The notes under the pieces were generated by a model that ran no database searches, was not told where the DNA came from, and was given only the letters and a program-made list of their open reading frames with translations. Source: Clostridiales bacterium (GTDB taxonomy: Bacteria > Bacillota > DSM-16504 > Desulfitibacterales > JAICDB01). Taken from it: a DNA stretch of 64,000 nucleotides. Below are positions 44,207-55,095 of this stretch, one piece after another (position 1 is the first letter of the stretch; each line of letters starts with the position of its first letter). Position numbers and translations under genes: made by a program. Location: assembly GCA_020063565.1 (NCBI GenBank), contig JAICDB010000004.1, positions 142,283 through 206,282 of the forward strand, in the 5' to 3' direction.

Positions 44207-45872
44207 AAAATCCCCCGAAACCTTGTTTGCGCATCTTAAATATTTTTAATGCTATCAGGAGATTGAGAATATTTTCATATTTTTCCAGATCTAATTTTAA
44301 AATTTCCTCTATTTTTTTTATACGATAACGAAGTGTATTAGGATGTATGAACAATTTTTTTGCAGTGGTATTAAAATCACCATTTTCTTTTAAATATATA
44401 TAAAGTGTTTCCAGAAGAGAGATATCATTCTTTTCATCAAAGGAAATTAATTCACCTAAATAATCTTCACAAAAATCATCTAGTTGTTCGTGGCTGATAC
44501 TTGCTAAAAGTTGAATTATTCCTAGATCTTCAAAATGAGTAATATTGTTTGTTTCCTCAATGAATTTTCCGAGTTCGAGTGCAGTTTTTGCTTCCTGGTA
44601 ACTGCGGCAAAGGTTTGTTATTGAGGTGTAAAATCTACCTATCCCAAAGGAAACTGTGATTTCGGGTATATGGGAATATATTCTTTTTTTTATGTTATGT
44701 AGCAGTTTTCTTATATCTTCTTTTTTTTGCTTATGAGTTTTTTGGGCAGAAATAGGTATAATTATTATTATTTGCTCGTTTTGTTCCGAAATAATGGGAT
44801 TTTTAAAGTTTGTAGATATTGTTCCGGAGATGATGGAATAAAGATCATCAAATAATTTTTGAAATTCGGTTGTATTCTTATAGTTATCAACTTCCATAAT
44901 GGCTAATTCATGTGGTTTAGATAAATCCCATCCTAAAATTTTTCCTTGTTTTATTAATGTTTGTTGTGACTCAAAATTATTGTGTAAAAGGTCATAGATA
45001 AAATTATCTTTGTATTTTTTTTCTGTTTCCTCTATTTCAGCCTGCTTTATTAACTCTGAAATTATGATGGTTGATGCTTGCTTAATTTGTACAATATCCA
45101 ATTTATTCACTTTATTGTTTAATTCAGGTATTATTAAAAAACCGTAGGTTGCATTATCATTATTTAATTCCATAACATAACAGTTGGTTTCTTGGAGATC
45201 ATCAAGGATAACATTTACTTTGGCGGTTGCCAAGTTGCCAGTGTTGTTAGACGCAATTTTTCTGTTTTTATAGTAAGTATTCTTTATAGTTTTTAGTATT
45301 TTGGTATTTTTAAATAATATTTTTTCACCATATTTAGACAATATTATTTCTTTAAAAATAGAATTAGTAATTAATAAGGGATTACCCAAAATGGCTTCCA
45401 AGTGTCTAATAAGGGATGATATGCCTTTAAGATTGACTAATCTTAGCAAATGAGAGCTGACAGATGTACTATATTCATAAAAACAATTTGCTTTTTTTAA
45501 ATGATTAATTAACTGAGAACTGTCCATTATATCCTGGACCTGCTGTGTTTGCGGTAGATATATAATTGGTATTTTGCTATTAGACGCTTTTTTAATTATG
45601 TCTTTGGTAATTCGAGGTTCTGGCGTTCCTATTAAGAAAATTCCTTTAACAGGTATATTCAAAGCTCTCGAAATTTCAGAATTAATTTGTTCAGAGTCCG
45701 AAATATGGCAGTTCATAACCAGTAGTGTTTCTTTGGTTATTTTTCCGGTGGAAATAATTGGTTGAATTTCCAAAAAGGAATTTTCTCTTCCTGACCAGCC
45801 GGCAATAATTTCAAAGTTTGCCGGATCTTGAAGTGTCAGTAATTCCTGAACAGTAATCAGCTTATCTAACAA
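44205..45872 (-). CDS. PucR/CdaR-type transcriptional regulator
   Basis: A 555-residue protein. The N-terminal PucR domain (ITVQELLTLQ ... EIIAGWSGRENSFLEI) is followed by a central GGDEF-like region (VSFGIGRFYTSITNLCRSYQEAKTALELG) and a C-terminal helix-turn-helix, DFNTTAKKLFIHPNTLRYRIKKIEEIL. PucR-family regulators respond to catabolic substrates such as purines or carbohydrates. It stands between an orphan DmsB-like gene and the molybdoenzyme operon on the same strand, so it is the likely regulator of one or both. The inducer is unknown. Confidence 0.88.
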   Translation of the reverse strand: MLDKLITVQELLTLQDPANFEIIAGWSGRENSFLEIQPIISTGKITKETLLVMNCHISDSEQINSEISRALNIPVKGIFLIGTPEPRITKDIIKKASNSKIPIIYLPQTQQVQDIMDSSQLINHLKKANCFYEYSTSVSSHLLRLVNLKGISSLIRHLEAILGNPLLITNSIFKEIILSKYGEKILFKNTKILKTIKNTYYKNRKIASNNTGNLATAKVNVILDDLQETNCYVMELNNDNATYGFLIIPELNNKVNKLDIVQIKQASTIIISELIKQAEIEETEKKYKDNFIYDLLHNNFESQQTLIKQGKILGWDLSKPHELAIMEVDNYKNTTEFQKLFDDLYSIISGTISTNFKNPIISEQNEQIIIIIPISAQKTHKQKKEDIRKLLHNIKKRIYSHIPEITVSFGIGRFYTSITNLCRSYQEAKTALELGKFIEETNNITHFEDLGIIQLLASISHEQLDDFCEDYLGELISFDEKNDISLLETLYIYLKENGDFNTTAKKLFIHPNTLRYRIKKIEEILKLDLEKYENILNLLIALKIFKMRKQGFGGF

Positions 45873-45896
45873 AATCTTTCCTCCCTTAGGTTAGTT

Positions 45897-46454
45897 TTAT
45901 TTGTCATGACGCCAAAAACAAACCGGCGGTTGGGGTAAAATAAATCTTATGGAAGGTCGGGTTATACGAATTATTGTAAATCCTGGCAAAATTTCATGAT
46001 ATTTTTCCGATAGCGGCTTTGAAAGGTCAGTAATATATAATGCTTCTGGAATGCAAGCTTCCACACATGCAGGTTTTAATCCTTGATCTATACGTTTAAA
46101 ACAGAAATTGCACTTTTCCACTTTTCCTGTTTGGGGGTTAATTTGAGGAACACGAAATGGGCACGCTCCAATACAACTTTCGCAACCGGAGCAATTTGAA
46201 TTAGTGTGAAGTACAATTCCATCTTTGCGCTTTTTGAAGCAACCTTTAGGACATACTTTAATACAAGCAGGGTTTCTGCAGTGATTGCAGGCCATGGAAA
46301 GAAATCCGAAAAAGTTCTTAGGATGTTCTGCAAGGGTAACTATTTTTCGATAGTGAATATCATCCAAGCAGTTTTCATTATGGCAGGCCATTTCACAGCC
46401 CTTGCAGCCAATACATTTATTTAGATCTATTATAAAACCGAGTTGTTTAACCAT
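45897..46454 (-). CDS. Orphan DmsB-like 4Fe-4S protein
   Basis: A 185-residue protein with four 4Fe-4S motifs: CIGCKGCEMACHN, CNHCRNPACIKVCP, CSGCESCIGACPF and CNFCFKRIDQGLKPACVEAC. It is clearly a second copy related to the one at 40301. It overlaps the end of rqcH by 8 bases and precedes the regulator by 24. It has no catalytic subunit beside it and may pair with the Tat-less molybdoenzyme at 37259, which lacks its own ferredoxin subunit. Confidence 0.87.
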   Translation of the reverse strand: MVKQLGFIIDLNKCIGCKGCEMACHNENCLDDIHYRKIVTLAEHPKNFFGFLSMACNHCRNPACIKVCPKGCFKKRKDGIVLHTNSNCSGCESCIGACPFRVPQINPQTGKVEKCNFCFKRIDQGLKPACVEACIPEALYITDLSKPLSEKYHEILPGFTIIRITRPSIRFILPQPPVCFWRHDK

Positions 46455-48243
46455 TCCTACTGGTCACCTTTTTCTTTAAAATATCCTCCACCACTCCCGG
46501 ATTAGGAGTTACATACAGTGTCCTGTGATTGTCGTAAATCACCATCCCCGGTTTGGCGCCTTTTGGCTTTCTTACATACTTCTTTAAAGTATAGTCCACT
46601 GGAACGTTTGTTGAATTTTTTCCCTTACTATAATATGCCGCCAAAATGGCTGCTTCCTGTAGTGTTGATTCCGGCGCCTTTTGATTATCACACCGTATGA
46701 TAACGTGAGACCCTGGCATGTCCTTGGCATGAAGCCAGATATCACTATCTGAAGCAATTTTTAATGTTAAGTAGTCATTGACAGTATTATTTTTTCCCAC
46801 AAGTATCTTAAAGCCATCTTGAGAGGTGTAACTTAATGGCTGTGGTCTCTTTGTTGTTTCTTTCGATTTTTTCTTCTTCCCTTGTGGTTCCTTTAGAGCA
46901 ATATATCCGCTTTTAAGCAATTCTTTTTTTATATCATTTACTTCTTCCAGTGTTGTTGCATTTTGTACCCAGAAAAGTGTATTTTGCAGATAATTCAGCT
47001 CCTCCAGTGTGTTTTCAAGTTGTACTTGTGCTTGCTTGGCAGCTGAAGATGCTTTGTTATATCTTTTAAAATATCGCTGCGCATTTTCTGCCGGGGTTAG
47101 TTCGGGCTTTAAACTAATTTCCAGTGTTTCTCCTTCTTCAGAATAGTAATTGGTAACTTCTATTTTATCCATTCCTTTTTTTATTCTATAAATGTTTGCA
47201 GTAAGTAATTCTCCATACAGCTTATATTTTTCCATATTTTGTGCCTTGTTGATTGTTTCTCTTTGTAACTGAGCTTTTTTGCTGCAGCGTTTTATCTCCT
47301 TCTGCAATATTTTTTTAATATTATTGACCAGATTATTAAATTTTTCTTGATTTTCGTTGTGTAAGTAAAACTCATCTATTGCTTTGCTGATACTGGAATA
47401 ATAAATTTTATTTTCTTTGGGATACTGCTGTAAATCCAGTGGCGAGAAATCCTTATAGACATTTTTTTCCTTGATTAAAATAGGTGAATAATTACCGGTA
47501 TTTAAGCACTCTCTTACCTTCTGAAGTTCTTCCCACAATTTATTAAACTCATATTCCCCGCATTCTTCTATTAATATACCGGGACTCAAATTTGCATTGT
47601 AAACAATTTCTTTACAAGTATCAGGTCCCAGACCTTCGATACATTGCAACAATCCTTTCCAGACAGGTGTGGTAAGGTTTATCCTTAAAAGTTCATCTAG
47701 AAGTTTGGCTTCATCTAAGTCGTTAGGGTAAATTTTATCTTGTTGTGGCGGTGCTTTATAAGTTTCTCCCGGTAAGACCTGGCGGTATTGGTTTACAGCA
47801 TATGAGTAGCGCTTCATACCGTCAATTATGGTGCTTTTGTCGTTGTTTAAAAGTATGATATTAGAATGTTTGCCCATAATTTCGCATATTAAATATTTTT
47901 TAACGACTCTACCCAATTCATCCTTATTTTCAATTTCAATAACCACCTGTCTTTCAAGTCCCGGCTGGTTCACTGAAATTATCTTTCCCCCTTCAATATG
48001 TTTTCTTAATACCATGCAAAACATAGGGGGGGACTGGGGATTGGTAAAGCTTCTCTCCGTTAAGTGGATGCGATATCGTACGGGGTGTGAAGAAATCAGC
48101 AGTGAAATGTTCTCCCTTTTCTGTCGTAATCGTAATAAAAGCATAGTGCTTTGGGGCTGATATACTTTATCGATACGGGAGCCGGTTATTTTATTAGTAA
48201 GCTCATTTACAACAGCTGCCGTTGTTAAACCGTCAAATGCCAT
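46447..48243 (-). CDS. rqcH: RqcH, NFACT-family ribosome quality control protein
   Basis: A 598-residue protein (Bacillus YloA; formerly called fibronectin-binding). The NFACT-N domain starts MAFDGLTTAAVVNELTNKITGSRIDKVYQP; a central coiled-coil region covers about residues 290-430; the NFACT-R domain closes the protein with DIWLHAKDMPGSHVIIRC and a terminal KKYVRKPKGAKPGMVIY. RqcH adds alanine tails to nascent chains stalled on 50S subunits. The gene is divergent from the P-type ATPase, as yloA and yloB are neighbours in Bacillus, though there they share a direction. Confidence 0.92.
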   Translation of the reverse strand: MAFDGLTTAAVVNELTNKITGSRIDKVYQPQSTMLLLRLRQKRENISLLISSHPVRYRIHLTERSFTNPQSPPMFCMVLRKHIEGGKIISVNQPGLERQVVIEIENKDELGRVVKKYLICEIMGKHSNIILLNNDKSTIIDGMKRYSYAVNQYRQVLPGETYKAPPQQDKIYPNDLDEAKLLDELLRINLTTPVWKGLLQCIEGLGPDTCKEIVYNANLSPGILIEECGEYEFNKLWEELQKVRECLNTGNYSPILIKEKNVYKDFSPLDLQQYPKENKIYYSSISKAIDEFYLHNENQEKFNNLVNNIKKILQKEIKRCSKKAQLQRETINKAQNMEKYKLYGELLTANIYRIKKGMDKIEVTNYYSEEGETLEISLKPELTPAENAQRYFKRYNKASSAAKQAQVQLENTLEELNYLQNTLFWVQNATTLEEVNDIKKELLKSGYIALKEPQGKKKKSKETTKRPQPLSYTSQDGFKILVGKNNTVNDYLTLKIASDSDIWLHAKDMPGSHVIIRCDNQKAPESTLQEAAILAAYYSKGKNSTNVPVDYTLKKYVRKPKGAKPGMVIYDNHRTLYVTPNPGVVEDILKKKVTSRNG

Positions 48244-48392
48244 TTATAATACCTCCCATCATGCCAAGTATAGCATTTTACACAACCTGCTTCAATTGTA
48301 TCCGTGCAGAGGTTATTTTTTCAGATACTCGTGAATAAAATGGTAAACAAGGTTGATATGTACAAACTCTGGAGCAGGGGGGCGTTTAATAA

Positions 48393-51152
48393 ATGAATAA
48401 CAAAGAGTGGCATAATATGGGGAGTTCTGAAGTACTCAGCATAATGCAAACAAATGCTGCCAAAGGATTGAGTACTAAAGAAGCGACAAAAAGATTGACT
48501 AACTTTGGCCCAAATCGAATTCAGGAGAGAAAAAAGGCCAATCCAATCAAAATGTTTTTAAGTCAATTCACTGATTTTATGGTACTTGTTTTACTGGCAG
48601 CCACCATGATTTCAGGTCTTTTAGGTGAATATGCAGATGCAATTACCATTATGTCTATAGTGGTAGTCAATGCTATATTGGGTTTCATACAGGAGTTTAA
48701 GGCGGAAAAATCTCTGGAGGCTTTAAAAAGTTTAACAGCTCCGGAAGCTGTAGTTGTAAGGGAAGGTGAAAAAATAAAGATACCGGCAGAAGAACTTGTC
48801 CCGGGAGATATAATTTTCTTAGAAACCGGGGACAAAGTTCCAGCTGATTGTCGCTTGATTGAAATTGTAAAATTAGAAGCTGAAGAATCTGCTCTGACAG
48901 GTGAATCTTTACCTGTTAAGAAAAATGTAGATGTTATAAGTGAACAACATGTAGGTATTGGTGATAGACGTAATATGGTCTATTTAGGGACGGTAGTTAC
49001 CAGAGGAAGGGCTAGGGCAGTAGTAGTAGCTACCGGCATGGATACTGAAATGGGTCAAATAGCTGGTATGATGCAAGAAGTTGAGAATACAGAAACTCCT
49101 CTTCAGAAAAGGTTGGCTGCTCTAGGCAAATGGTTGGTTGCTTTTTGTCTTTTAATATGTGCTGTAGTTGTTGTGACAGGTATCTTGAGGGGTGAGCCGG
49201 TTTACAGGATGTTTTTAGCAGGTGTGAGCCTTGCAGTAGCTGCAATACCTGAAGGTTTACCTGCAATCGTAACGGTTGCTCTTGCCATAGGGGTACAAAA
49301 AATGATTAAAAGAAATGCTATAGTTAGAAAATTGCCTGCAGTTGAAACACTTGGTTGTGCAACTGTCATTTGTTCTGATAAAACGGGAACAATAACTGAA
49401 AATGAAATGACTGTAAGAAAACTGTATGGAGACGGAAAAATTATAGAGGTAACGGGCCAGGGTTATAACCCAAAGGGAGATTTTTTAGAGGGAGAAAAGA
49501 AAGTTGTTTTAGAAGATGGAGAAGCAACAAAACTTCTTTTAAAAATTGCTGCAGTATGTAATAATAGTATATTAAAAAAGGATAAATTAAAAATTTCAGG
49601 TCTTTTTAGAAATAACAGTAAAAATAACGGTCGCTGGGAAATAGAAGGTGACCCTACAGAGGGAGCTTTAACTGTTGTTGCAGCAAAAGCAGGAATTTGG
49701 AAGGATGCTGTCGAAAAGGATGAAGAATGGATGCATGAATTTCCATTTGACTCCGATAGAAAAATGATGTCTGTAGTGTACAAAAACAAAGACAATAATT
49801 TTGTTTCTTATGTTAAAGGTGCTCCCGATGTTATACTTTCACTTTGTACCCACATCTATGAAAATGGTCAAATAGTAGCGTTGAATGAAGATAAGAAAAT
49901 GGAAATTGTGGAGCAAAATAAAGCTATGGCATCACGAGCACTAAGAGTGCTTGGTTTTGCTTATAAGAATCTGGGAAGTGAGTTCCAAGCGGAAAATGGC
50001 GAGGAACTTGCTGAAAAAGATTTAGTTTTTGTGGGGCTTGCTGGAATGATTGATCCCCCTAGACCCAGTGCCATTAGGGCTATTAAATCCTGCCGTCAGG
50101 CAGGCATAAAGCCTGTGATAATAACTGGAGATTATAAGCTTACTGCTGAAGCAATTGCTAGGGAAATGGGGCTTATCACTTCTTCTGAACAAACTATAAG
50201 TGGTGAAGAATTGGACTGTCTTAACGACCGGGAGTTACAAAAACGAGTAGAAGATTTGGTAGTTTATGCTCGTGTATCACCTAAACATAAAATGAGAATA
50301 GTTAAGGCGTTAAAGAAAAATGGGCATGTAGTTGCAATGACAGGAGACGGTGTCAATGATGCTCCTGCTGTAAAAGAAGCAGATATTGGTGTCTCAATGG
50401 GAAAAACTGGTACAGATGTAACTAAGGAAGCTTCTGCAATGGTTCTTGCAGATGATAACTTTGCTACAATTGTTGCTGCAGTTGAAGAAGGCAGGGCTAT
50501 CTATGATAATATTCGTAAATTTATTCGCTATCTCTTGTCATGTAACGTTGGAGAAGTATTGACAATGTTTTTGGCAGCATTATGTGGCCTTCCTTTACCC
50601 CTGATGCCTATCCAGATTCTTTGGGTAAACCTGGTTACTGATGGTTTGCCTGCCATGGCGCTGGGGGTTGATAATGCCGATATGGACATAATGGAGAGAC
50701 CACCGCGTAGTCCGGGAGAAAGTGTTTTTTCCCATGGGCTGAGCAGAAAAATTATCTCGCGGGGTTTACAGATATGTCTCCAAACTTTATTTATATTCAT
50801 AGTTGCAATGATACTTGGGGATGGGGATCTAAAAATAGCTCGAACAATGGCATTTACAACCCTGGTTTTTTCACAGCTCTTCCATGTTTTTGACTGTAAG
50901 TCAGAAAGATTTTCACCATTCCAAGTAGGAATATTATCAAATCCATACCTGGTGGGAGCTGTATTGTGTTCTATAACAATGCAGTTATCTGTAATATACT
51001 TACCATTTTTACAGCCAATCTTTAAAACAGTACCGCTTAATATGTTTCAGTGGGCTATGATTATATTTGCAGCTGGCTGGAGAACATTTGCACTTGCAAT
51101 AATTCATTTTTTACGTCCTTTAGGGCGCAAGTTAGTATACTTAAGGGTATGA
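48393..51152 (+). CDS. Calcium-type P-type ATPase (YloB-like)
   Basis: A 919-residue P2-type ATPase. The actuator motif LTGES, the membrane segment 4 motif [12 protein letters not shown], the phosphorylation site [14 protein letters not shown] at about residue 330, KGAPD and [18 protein letters not shown] are all intact. The ten-segment layout and the PEGLP motif place it with SERCA/PMCA-type calcium pumps such as YloB of Bacillus, which acts in sporulating cells. Substrate specificity for calcium is inferred. The ATG follows AGGGGGG. Confidence 0.9.
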   Translation: MNNKEWHNMGSSEVLSIMQTNAAKGLSTKEATKRLTNFGPNRIQERKKANPIKMFLSQFTDFMVLVLLAATMISGLLGEYADAITIMSIVVVNAILGFIQEFKAEKSLEALKSLTAPEAVVVREGEKIKIPAEELVPGDIIFLETGDKVPADCRLIEIVKLEAEESALTGESLPVKKNVDVISEQHVGIGDRRNMVYLGTVVTRGRARAVVVATGMDTEMGQIAGMMQEVENTETPLQKRLAALGKWLVAFCLLICAVVVVTGILRGEPVYRMFLAGVSLAVAAIPEGLPAIVTVALAIGVQKMIKRNAIVRKLPAVETLGCATVICSDKTGTITENEMTVRKLYGDGKIIEVTGQGYNPKGDFLEGEKKVVLEDGEATKLLLKIAAVCNNSILKKDKLKISGLFRNNSKNNGRWEIEGDPTEGALTVVAAKAGIWKDAVEKDEEWMHEFPFDSDRKMMSVVYKNKDNNFVSYVKGAPDVILSLCTHIYENGQIVALNEDKKMEIVEQNKAMASRALRVLGFAYKNLGSEFQAENGEELAEKDLVFVGLAGMIDPPRPSAIRAIKSCRQAGIKPVIITGDYKLTAEAIAREMGLITSSEQTISGEELDCLNDRELQKRVEDLVVYARVSPKHKMRIVKALKKNGHVVAMTGDGVNDAPAVKEADIGVSMGKTGTDVTKEASAMVLADDNFATIVAAVEEGRAIYDNIRKFIRYLLSCNVGEVLTMFLAALCGLPLPLMPIQILWVNLVTDGLPAMALGVDNADMDIMERPPRSPGESVFSHGLSRKIISRGLQICLQTLFIFIVAMILGDGDLKIARTMAFTTLVFSQLFHVFDCKSERFSPFQVGILSNPYLVGAVLCSITMQLSVIYLPFLQPIFKTVPLNMFQWAMIIFAAGWRTFALAIIHFLRPLGRKLVYLRV

Positions 51153-51174
51153 TAAAAATGAGGAGGTGAAATAA

Positions 51175-52008
51175 ATGCAGTTTACAAAGGTACATGGATT
51201 AGGCAATGACTTTATTATTATTAATACATTTAAAGAAAGTATTAAAAATCCTAATGAATTGGCTGTTAAACTCTGTCACCGCCACTTTGGAGTTGGGGCA
51301 GATGGTTTGGTACTGGTAGGGCCTAGCGACAAGGCGGATATAAAAATGAGGATTTTTAACCCTGATGGCAGTGAGCCTGAAATGTGTGGTAACGCCATAA
51401 GGTGCGTTGCTAAATATGCATTTACTCGAGGCATGTGTGGGGAAAAAATAAAAGTAGAGACCCTGGCAGGCATAATGGGACCTGAAGTCATATTAGATGG
51501 TGATGAGATAACCGGGATCAAGGTTGACATGGGAGAGCCTCACCTTGAGAGGGAGGCTATTCCCATGGAAGGTCCTTCCGGCCAGGTTGTCTCAGAGCCT
51601 TTAAAGGTTGACGGCCAGGAACTTTTAGTTACTGCCGTTTCAATGGGAAATCCCCATTGTGTAATATATGTTGATGATGCCAGTAAAGTAAAGCTAGAAG
51701 GTATTGGCCCTAAAATAGAACATCATCAAGCTTTTCCTGCAAAAACAAATGTTGAATTTGTGCAAGTGCTTAATGAAAATGAAGTTAAAATGCTTGTCTG
51801 GGAAAGAGGTGCCGGACCTACTATGGCATGCGGCACTGGGGCTTGTGCCGTAACAGTTGCAGGAGTTTTAAATGAAAAACACAAAAGAAAGATCAAGGTC
51901 CATCTAACCGGTGGCACACTAGAAATCCACTGGTCTGAAGAGAATAACCATGTCTATATGACAGGGCCTGCAGAAGAGGTTTTTGAAGGAACCTTAAAAA
52001 ATTATTAA
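51175..52008 (+). CDS. dapF: Diaminopimelate epimerase
   Basis: A 277-residue cofactor-independent epimerase converting LL- to meso-diaminopimelate for peptidoglycan and lysine. [12 protein letters not shown] opens the protein. The two catalytic cysteines lie in [13 protein letters not shown] (about residue 74) and [14 protein letters not shown] (about residue 220). NPHCVIYV and KTNVEFVQV are further family blocks. The ATG follows GAGGAGGTGAAATAA. It is paired with dapL, whose product is its substrate. Confidence 0.96.
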   Translation: MQFTKVHGLGNDFIIINTFKESIKNPNELAVKLCHRHFGVGADGLVLVGPSDKADIKMRIFNPDGSEPEMCGNAIRCVAKYAFTRGMCGEKIKVETLAGIMGPEVILDGDEITGIKVDMGEPHLEREAIPMEGPSGQVVSEPLKVDGQELLVTAVSMGNPHCVIYVDDASKVKLEGIGPKIEHHQAFPAKTNVEFVQVLNENEVKMLVWERGAGPTMACGTGACAVTVAGVLNEKHKRKIKVHLTGGTLEIHWSEENNHVYMTGPAEEVFEGTLKNY

Positions 52009-52010
52009 TA

Positions 52011-52048
52011 ATGGAGTTCAAAAAGGACTTTTCGAACTTCCTATTAAA
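52011..52048. repeat. Dispersed TTCGAA repeat, diverged copy (F)
   Basis: GGAGTTCAAAAAGGACTTTTCGAACTTCC directly after the dapF stop codon. The right half GGACTTTTCGAAC matches the left end of copy B (read on the minus strand); the left half has lost the TTCGAA core (TTCAAA). Confidence 0.65.
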
Positions 52049-52066
52049 ATGAAGGAGGTATTTTTG

Positions 52067-53242
52067 GTGGTCGAACAAGCTGACAGAATTAAAAAATTAC
52101 CGCCTTACCTATTTGCAAGAATTGAAAAGAAAATAGCAGAAAAAAAGAAGCAAGGTGTTGATATTATAAGTTTAGGTATTGGTGATCCTGATAAGCCTAC
52201 ACCGCAATTTATAATTGATAGGCTAGTTAAAGAGGCTCATGTTCCTGAAAACCACAGGTATCCAACATCAGTAGGGCTTTTGGAATATAGAAAAGCAGTA
52301 GCAAATTATTATAAAAAGCGTCATGAAGTTAACTTAAACCCTGAAGATGAAATTGTGACTTTAATAGGTTCCAAGGAAGGCATAGGGCATATTTCATTCT
52401 GCTATGTAAACCCCGGAGATATAAACCTGGTTCCTGATCCAGGATACCCGGTCTATGGTATTGGAACAATTTTAGCAGGTGGAGAGCCATATATTATGCC
52501 TCTTAAGGAAGAAAATGACTACCTACCTGATTTAGATAGTATACCTGCTGATGTTGCAGATAAAGCAAAACTAATGTTTATTAATTACCCTAACAATCCA
52601 ACAGGAGCGCTGGCAACAGAGGAATTTTTCCAGAAAGTTGTTCAATTTGCCAAAAAGCACGATATAGTTGTTTGCCATGATGCTGCTTATACTGAAATAG
52701 CATATGACGGGGTTAGACCTATTAGTTTCCTGGAAGTTGAAGGTGCTAAGGAAGTGGGAATTGAATTTAATTCACTTTCCAAACCGTTTAATATGACAGG
52801 TTGGAGAATTGGCTGGGCTGCCGGAAAACCGGATGTAATAGAAGCATTAGGTAGAATAAAGTCAAATCTTGATTCAGGTGCTTTTCAAGCTATACAATAT
52901 GCTGCGATTGAAGCGCTTAATAATCCTGATGAATCTGTGGAAGAAATGAGAAAAGTTTATACCGAAAGAAGAGACGTTGTTGTTGAGGGCTTGAATAAAA
53001 TGGGTTGGAACCTTGAAAAGCCTAAAGGTAGCTTTTATATTTGGGCACCTGTTCCGAAAGGTTATACTTCAAGTGAATTTGCAGAACTGGTACTTGAAAA
53101 AGCTGGTGTAATAATTACGCCCGGTAACGGTTATGGTAAGTATGGAGAGGGCTATTTTAGAATTGCCTTGACAGTGGACAAGGATAGGGCACAGGAAGCC
53201 TTGGATAGAATGCAAGAGGCTATTGGTAAAGTAGAATTTTAA
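52067..53242 (+). CDS. dapL: LL-diaminopimelate aminotransferase
   Basis: A class I/II aminotransferase of about 391 residues that makes LL-diaminopimelate from tetrahydrodipicolinate in one step. [29 protein letters not shown], the PLP region NYPNNPTGA, and the PLP lysine motif [16 protein letters not shown] are diagnostic, as is the [18 protein letters not shown] block. DapL is known in many strict anaerobes. The GTG at 52067, behind AAGGAGGT, fits best; the ATG at 52049 overlaps it. With dapF it gives a short DAP route. Confidence 0.92.
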   Translation: MVEQADRIKKLPPYLFARIEKKIAEKKKQGVDIISLGIGDPDKPTPQFIIDRLVKEAHVPENHRYPTSVGLLEYRKAVANYYKKRHEVNLNPEDEIVTLIGSKEGIGHISFCYVNPGDINLVPDPGYPVYGIGTILAGGEPYIMPLKEENDYLPDLDSIPADVADKAKLMFINYPNNPTGALATEEFFQKVVQFAKKHDIVVCHDAAYTEIAYDGVRPISFLEVEGAKEVGIEFNSLSKPFNMTGWRIGWAAGKPDVIEALGRIKSNLDSGAFQAIQYAAIEALNNPDESVEEMRKVYTERRDVVVEGLNKMGWNLEKPKGSFYIWAPVPKGYTSSEFAELVLEKAGVIITPGNGYGKYGEGYFRIALTVDKDRAQEALDRMQEAIGKVEF

Positions 53243-53251
53243 GAACTTTAA

Positions 53252-53295
53252 ACAGGCGCACTTAGTGGTGTAAGTGCGCCTGTAAGTTATTTTAT
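53252..53295 (+). terminator. Hairpin terminator after dapL
   Basis: ACAGGCGCACTT and AAGTGCGCCTGT form a perfect twelve-pair stem around eight bases, followed by AAGTTATTTTATTT. The T run is broken, so efficiency is uncertain. Confidence 0.7.
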
Positions 53296-53314
53296 TTGAC
53301 GTGGAGGAAAAATT

Positions 53315-54193
53315 ATGGTTAAGAGCATGACCGGTTATGGTAGAGGTGAGTCTACCGGAAACGGTAAAATTTGGTCTGTAGAGATGAAAACCGTAAACCA
53401 TCGCTTTTTAGATATTAATATTAAATTACCGCGCCAATATTCTCTTTTAGAGGAAAAAATACGTTCAGTGGTAAAGAAACAAGCTGCCAGGGGAAGAATA
53501 GATATATATATCAAGGTTGAAGAAGAAAATGAATCTTCCAGAAAGGTGAAACTTGACAAAATTCTTGCCAAGGAATATTATAATAATTTGAGGGAATTGG
53601 CAGAAACTTTACATATAAATTTTGCTCCTACAGTAATAGAGATTGCATCTCTTCCTGAAGTAATGGATGTTGAACAACCCGAGGAAGATCTGGATCAGAT
53701 TTGGCCCTCATTAGAAGAAGCTATAATTGCTGCTTTAAACAGTGTTATGCAAATGAGGGAGAGTGAAGGTAAGGAACTGGCTAAAGATCTGCACGGAAGA
53801 TTAAATACGATAAAGCAGCTTGTGGAAAAAATAGAAGATAGAAACCCGCAATTTGTTGAAGAATATAAAGCAAAGCTTCAAGAGAGGGTTAGTGAACTGG
53901 CGGGAGAGATTGATATTGATGAAGATCGTCTAGCTGCAGAAGTTGTTATTATGGCAGATAGAAGTAACATTACAGAAGAAATAGTAAGACTATATAGTCA
54001 TCTAAAACAATTTTCCGATAATCTCCAAAAAGAAGGAACAATAGGACGTAAACTTGACTTTTTAGTTCAGGAGATGCATCGTGAAGTTAACACAATTGGT
54101 TCTAAATCAAGTGACACAGAGATTTCCAATCTTGTGGTTAATATAAAGAGCGAACTTGAAAAAATAAAGGAACAAGTACAAAACATTGAATAG
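53315..54193 (+). CDS. yloC: YicC-family protein (YloC)
   Basis: A 292-residue protein. The N-terminal MTGYGRGESTGNGKIWSVEMKTVNHRFLDI is the YicC signature and the C-terminal DUF1732 domain carries IGRKLDFLVQEMHREVNTIGSKSSD. YicC proteins have been described as endoribonucleases or RNase adaptors. It heads the yloC-remA-gmk-rpoZ-coaBC run known from Bacillus. The ATG follows GTGGAGGAAAAATT. Confidence 0.92.
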   Translation: MVKSMTGYGRGESTGNGKIWSVEMKTVNHRFLDINIKLPRQYSLLEEKIRSVVKKQAARGRIDIYIKVEEENESSRKVKLDKILAKEYYNNLRELAETLHINFAPTVIEIASLPEVMDVEQPEEDLDQIWPSLEEAIIAALNSVMQMRESEGKELAKDLHGRLNTIKQLVEKIEDRNPQFVEEYKAKLQERVSELAGEIDIDEDRLAAEVVIMADRSNITEEIVRLYSHLKQFSDNLQKEGTIGRKLDFLVQEMHREVNTIGSKSSDTEISNLVVNIKSELEKIKEQVQNIE

Positions 54194-54205
54194 GGTGATT
54201 ATACT

Positions 54206-54490
54206 ATGGGCATAAAACTTATAAATATAGGTTTTGGAAATATCGTTTCGTCTAATCGTATAGTAGCAATAGTGAGTCCCGAGTCTGCTCCCATTAAAAG
54301 AATTATTCAAGAAGCACGGGATAATGGAACCCTTGTGGATGCAACTTATGGGAGGCGAACCCGAGCAGTTATTATAGCAGATAGTGGGCATATAATTTTA
54401 TCTGCTGTACAACCTGAAACTGTTGCACACAGGTTAGAGTCAAAAGATGGTTCAACTGATGATGAAGAATTGGAAGAGGAAGAAAAGTGA
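54206..54490 (+). CDS. remA: Extracellular matrix regulator RemA (DUF370)
   Basis: A 94-residue DNA-binding protein. [36 protein letters not shown] and [34 protein letters not shown] match RemA throughout. In Bacillus it activates biofilm matrix operons; a role in this organism is only inferred. It follows yloC by 12 bases and overlaps gmk by four. Confidence 0.92.
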   Translation: MGIKLINIGFGNIVSSNRIVAIVSPESAPIKRIIQEARDNGTLVDATYGRRTRAVIIADSGHIILSAVQPETVAHRLESKDGSTDDEELEEEEK

Positions 54491-55080
54491 AAACTCCCAG
54501 TTTATTAATTGTTTTATCAGGACCTTCAGGAGCCGGTAAGGGTACATTATCTAAATTACTAGTAAAAGAAATGCCTAATTTATACTGCTCGGTATCTGCG
54601 ACTACGCGCCCAAAAAGAGAAGGAGAAGTTGACGGGGTAAATTATTACTTTATATCAGAAGAAGAATTTATGGAAATGAAAGCTAAAGGCGAATTTCTTG
54701 AATGGGCTAAAGTATACGATAACTATTATGGGACGCCCATTAAAAAGGTTGAAGAGCAGCTTCGTAAAGGTAATGATGTTTTGCTGGAAATAGATATTCA
54801 GGGTGCTTTACAGGTCAAAAAACGCTTTTCAAAAGGTGTCTTTATTTTTATAGTTCCGCCTTCCATTGATGAACTCAAAAGGAGAATCATAAAACGAGGT
54901 ACTGATCCTCAGGAAGTTATCAATAAAAGAATGAGCTGTGTGCAAGATGAATTGAGTTATGTTTCAGAATATGACTATGTGGTTGTTAATGATAATCTGG
55001 AAACTGCCCTTGAAAAATTAAAGGCAATTATTACTGCTGAAAAATGCAGGCCGCACAGGCAAAAAATTTGTATAGAGTGA
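54487..55080 (+). CDS. gmk: Guanylate kinase
   Basis: A 197-residue GMP kinase. The P-loop [12 protein letters not shown] is near residue 10-20; the GMP-binding [21 protein letters not shown] and [17 protein letters not shown] motifs follow, with [14 protein letters not shown]. The start is a GTG at 54487 overlapping the remA stop. rpoZ follows within 15 bases. Confidence 0.97.
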   Translation: MKTPSLLIVLSGPSGAGKGTLSKLLVKEMPNLYCSVSATTRPKREGEVDGVNYYFISEEEFMEMKAKGEFLEWAKVYDNYYGTPIKKVEEQLRKGNDVLLEIDIQGALQVKKRFSKGVFIFIVPPSIDELKRRIIKRGTDPQEVINKRMSCVQDELSYVSEYDYVVVNDNLETALEKLKAIITAEKCRPHRQKICIE

Positions 55081-55095
55081 GGGAGGGTAAAAGTA

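Noticed and set aside
52011..52048. Repeat F as a rho-independent terminator of dapF
   Set aside because: The hairpin is imperfect and not followed by a T run; its sequence matches the dispersed repeat instead.
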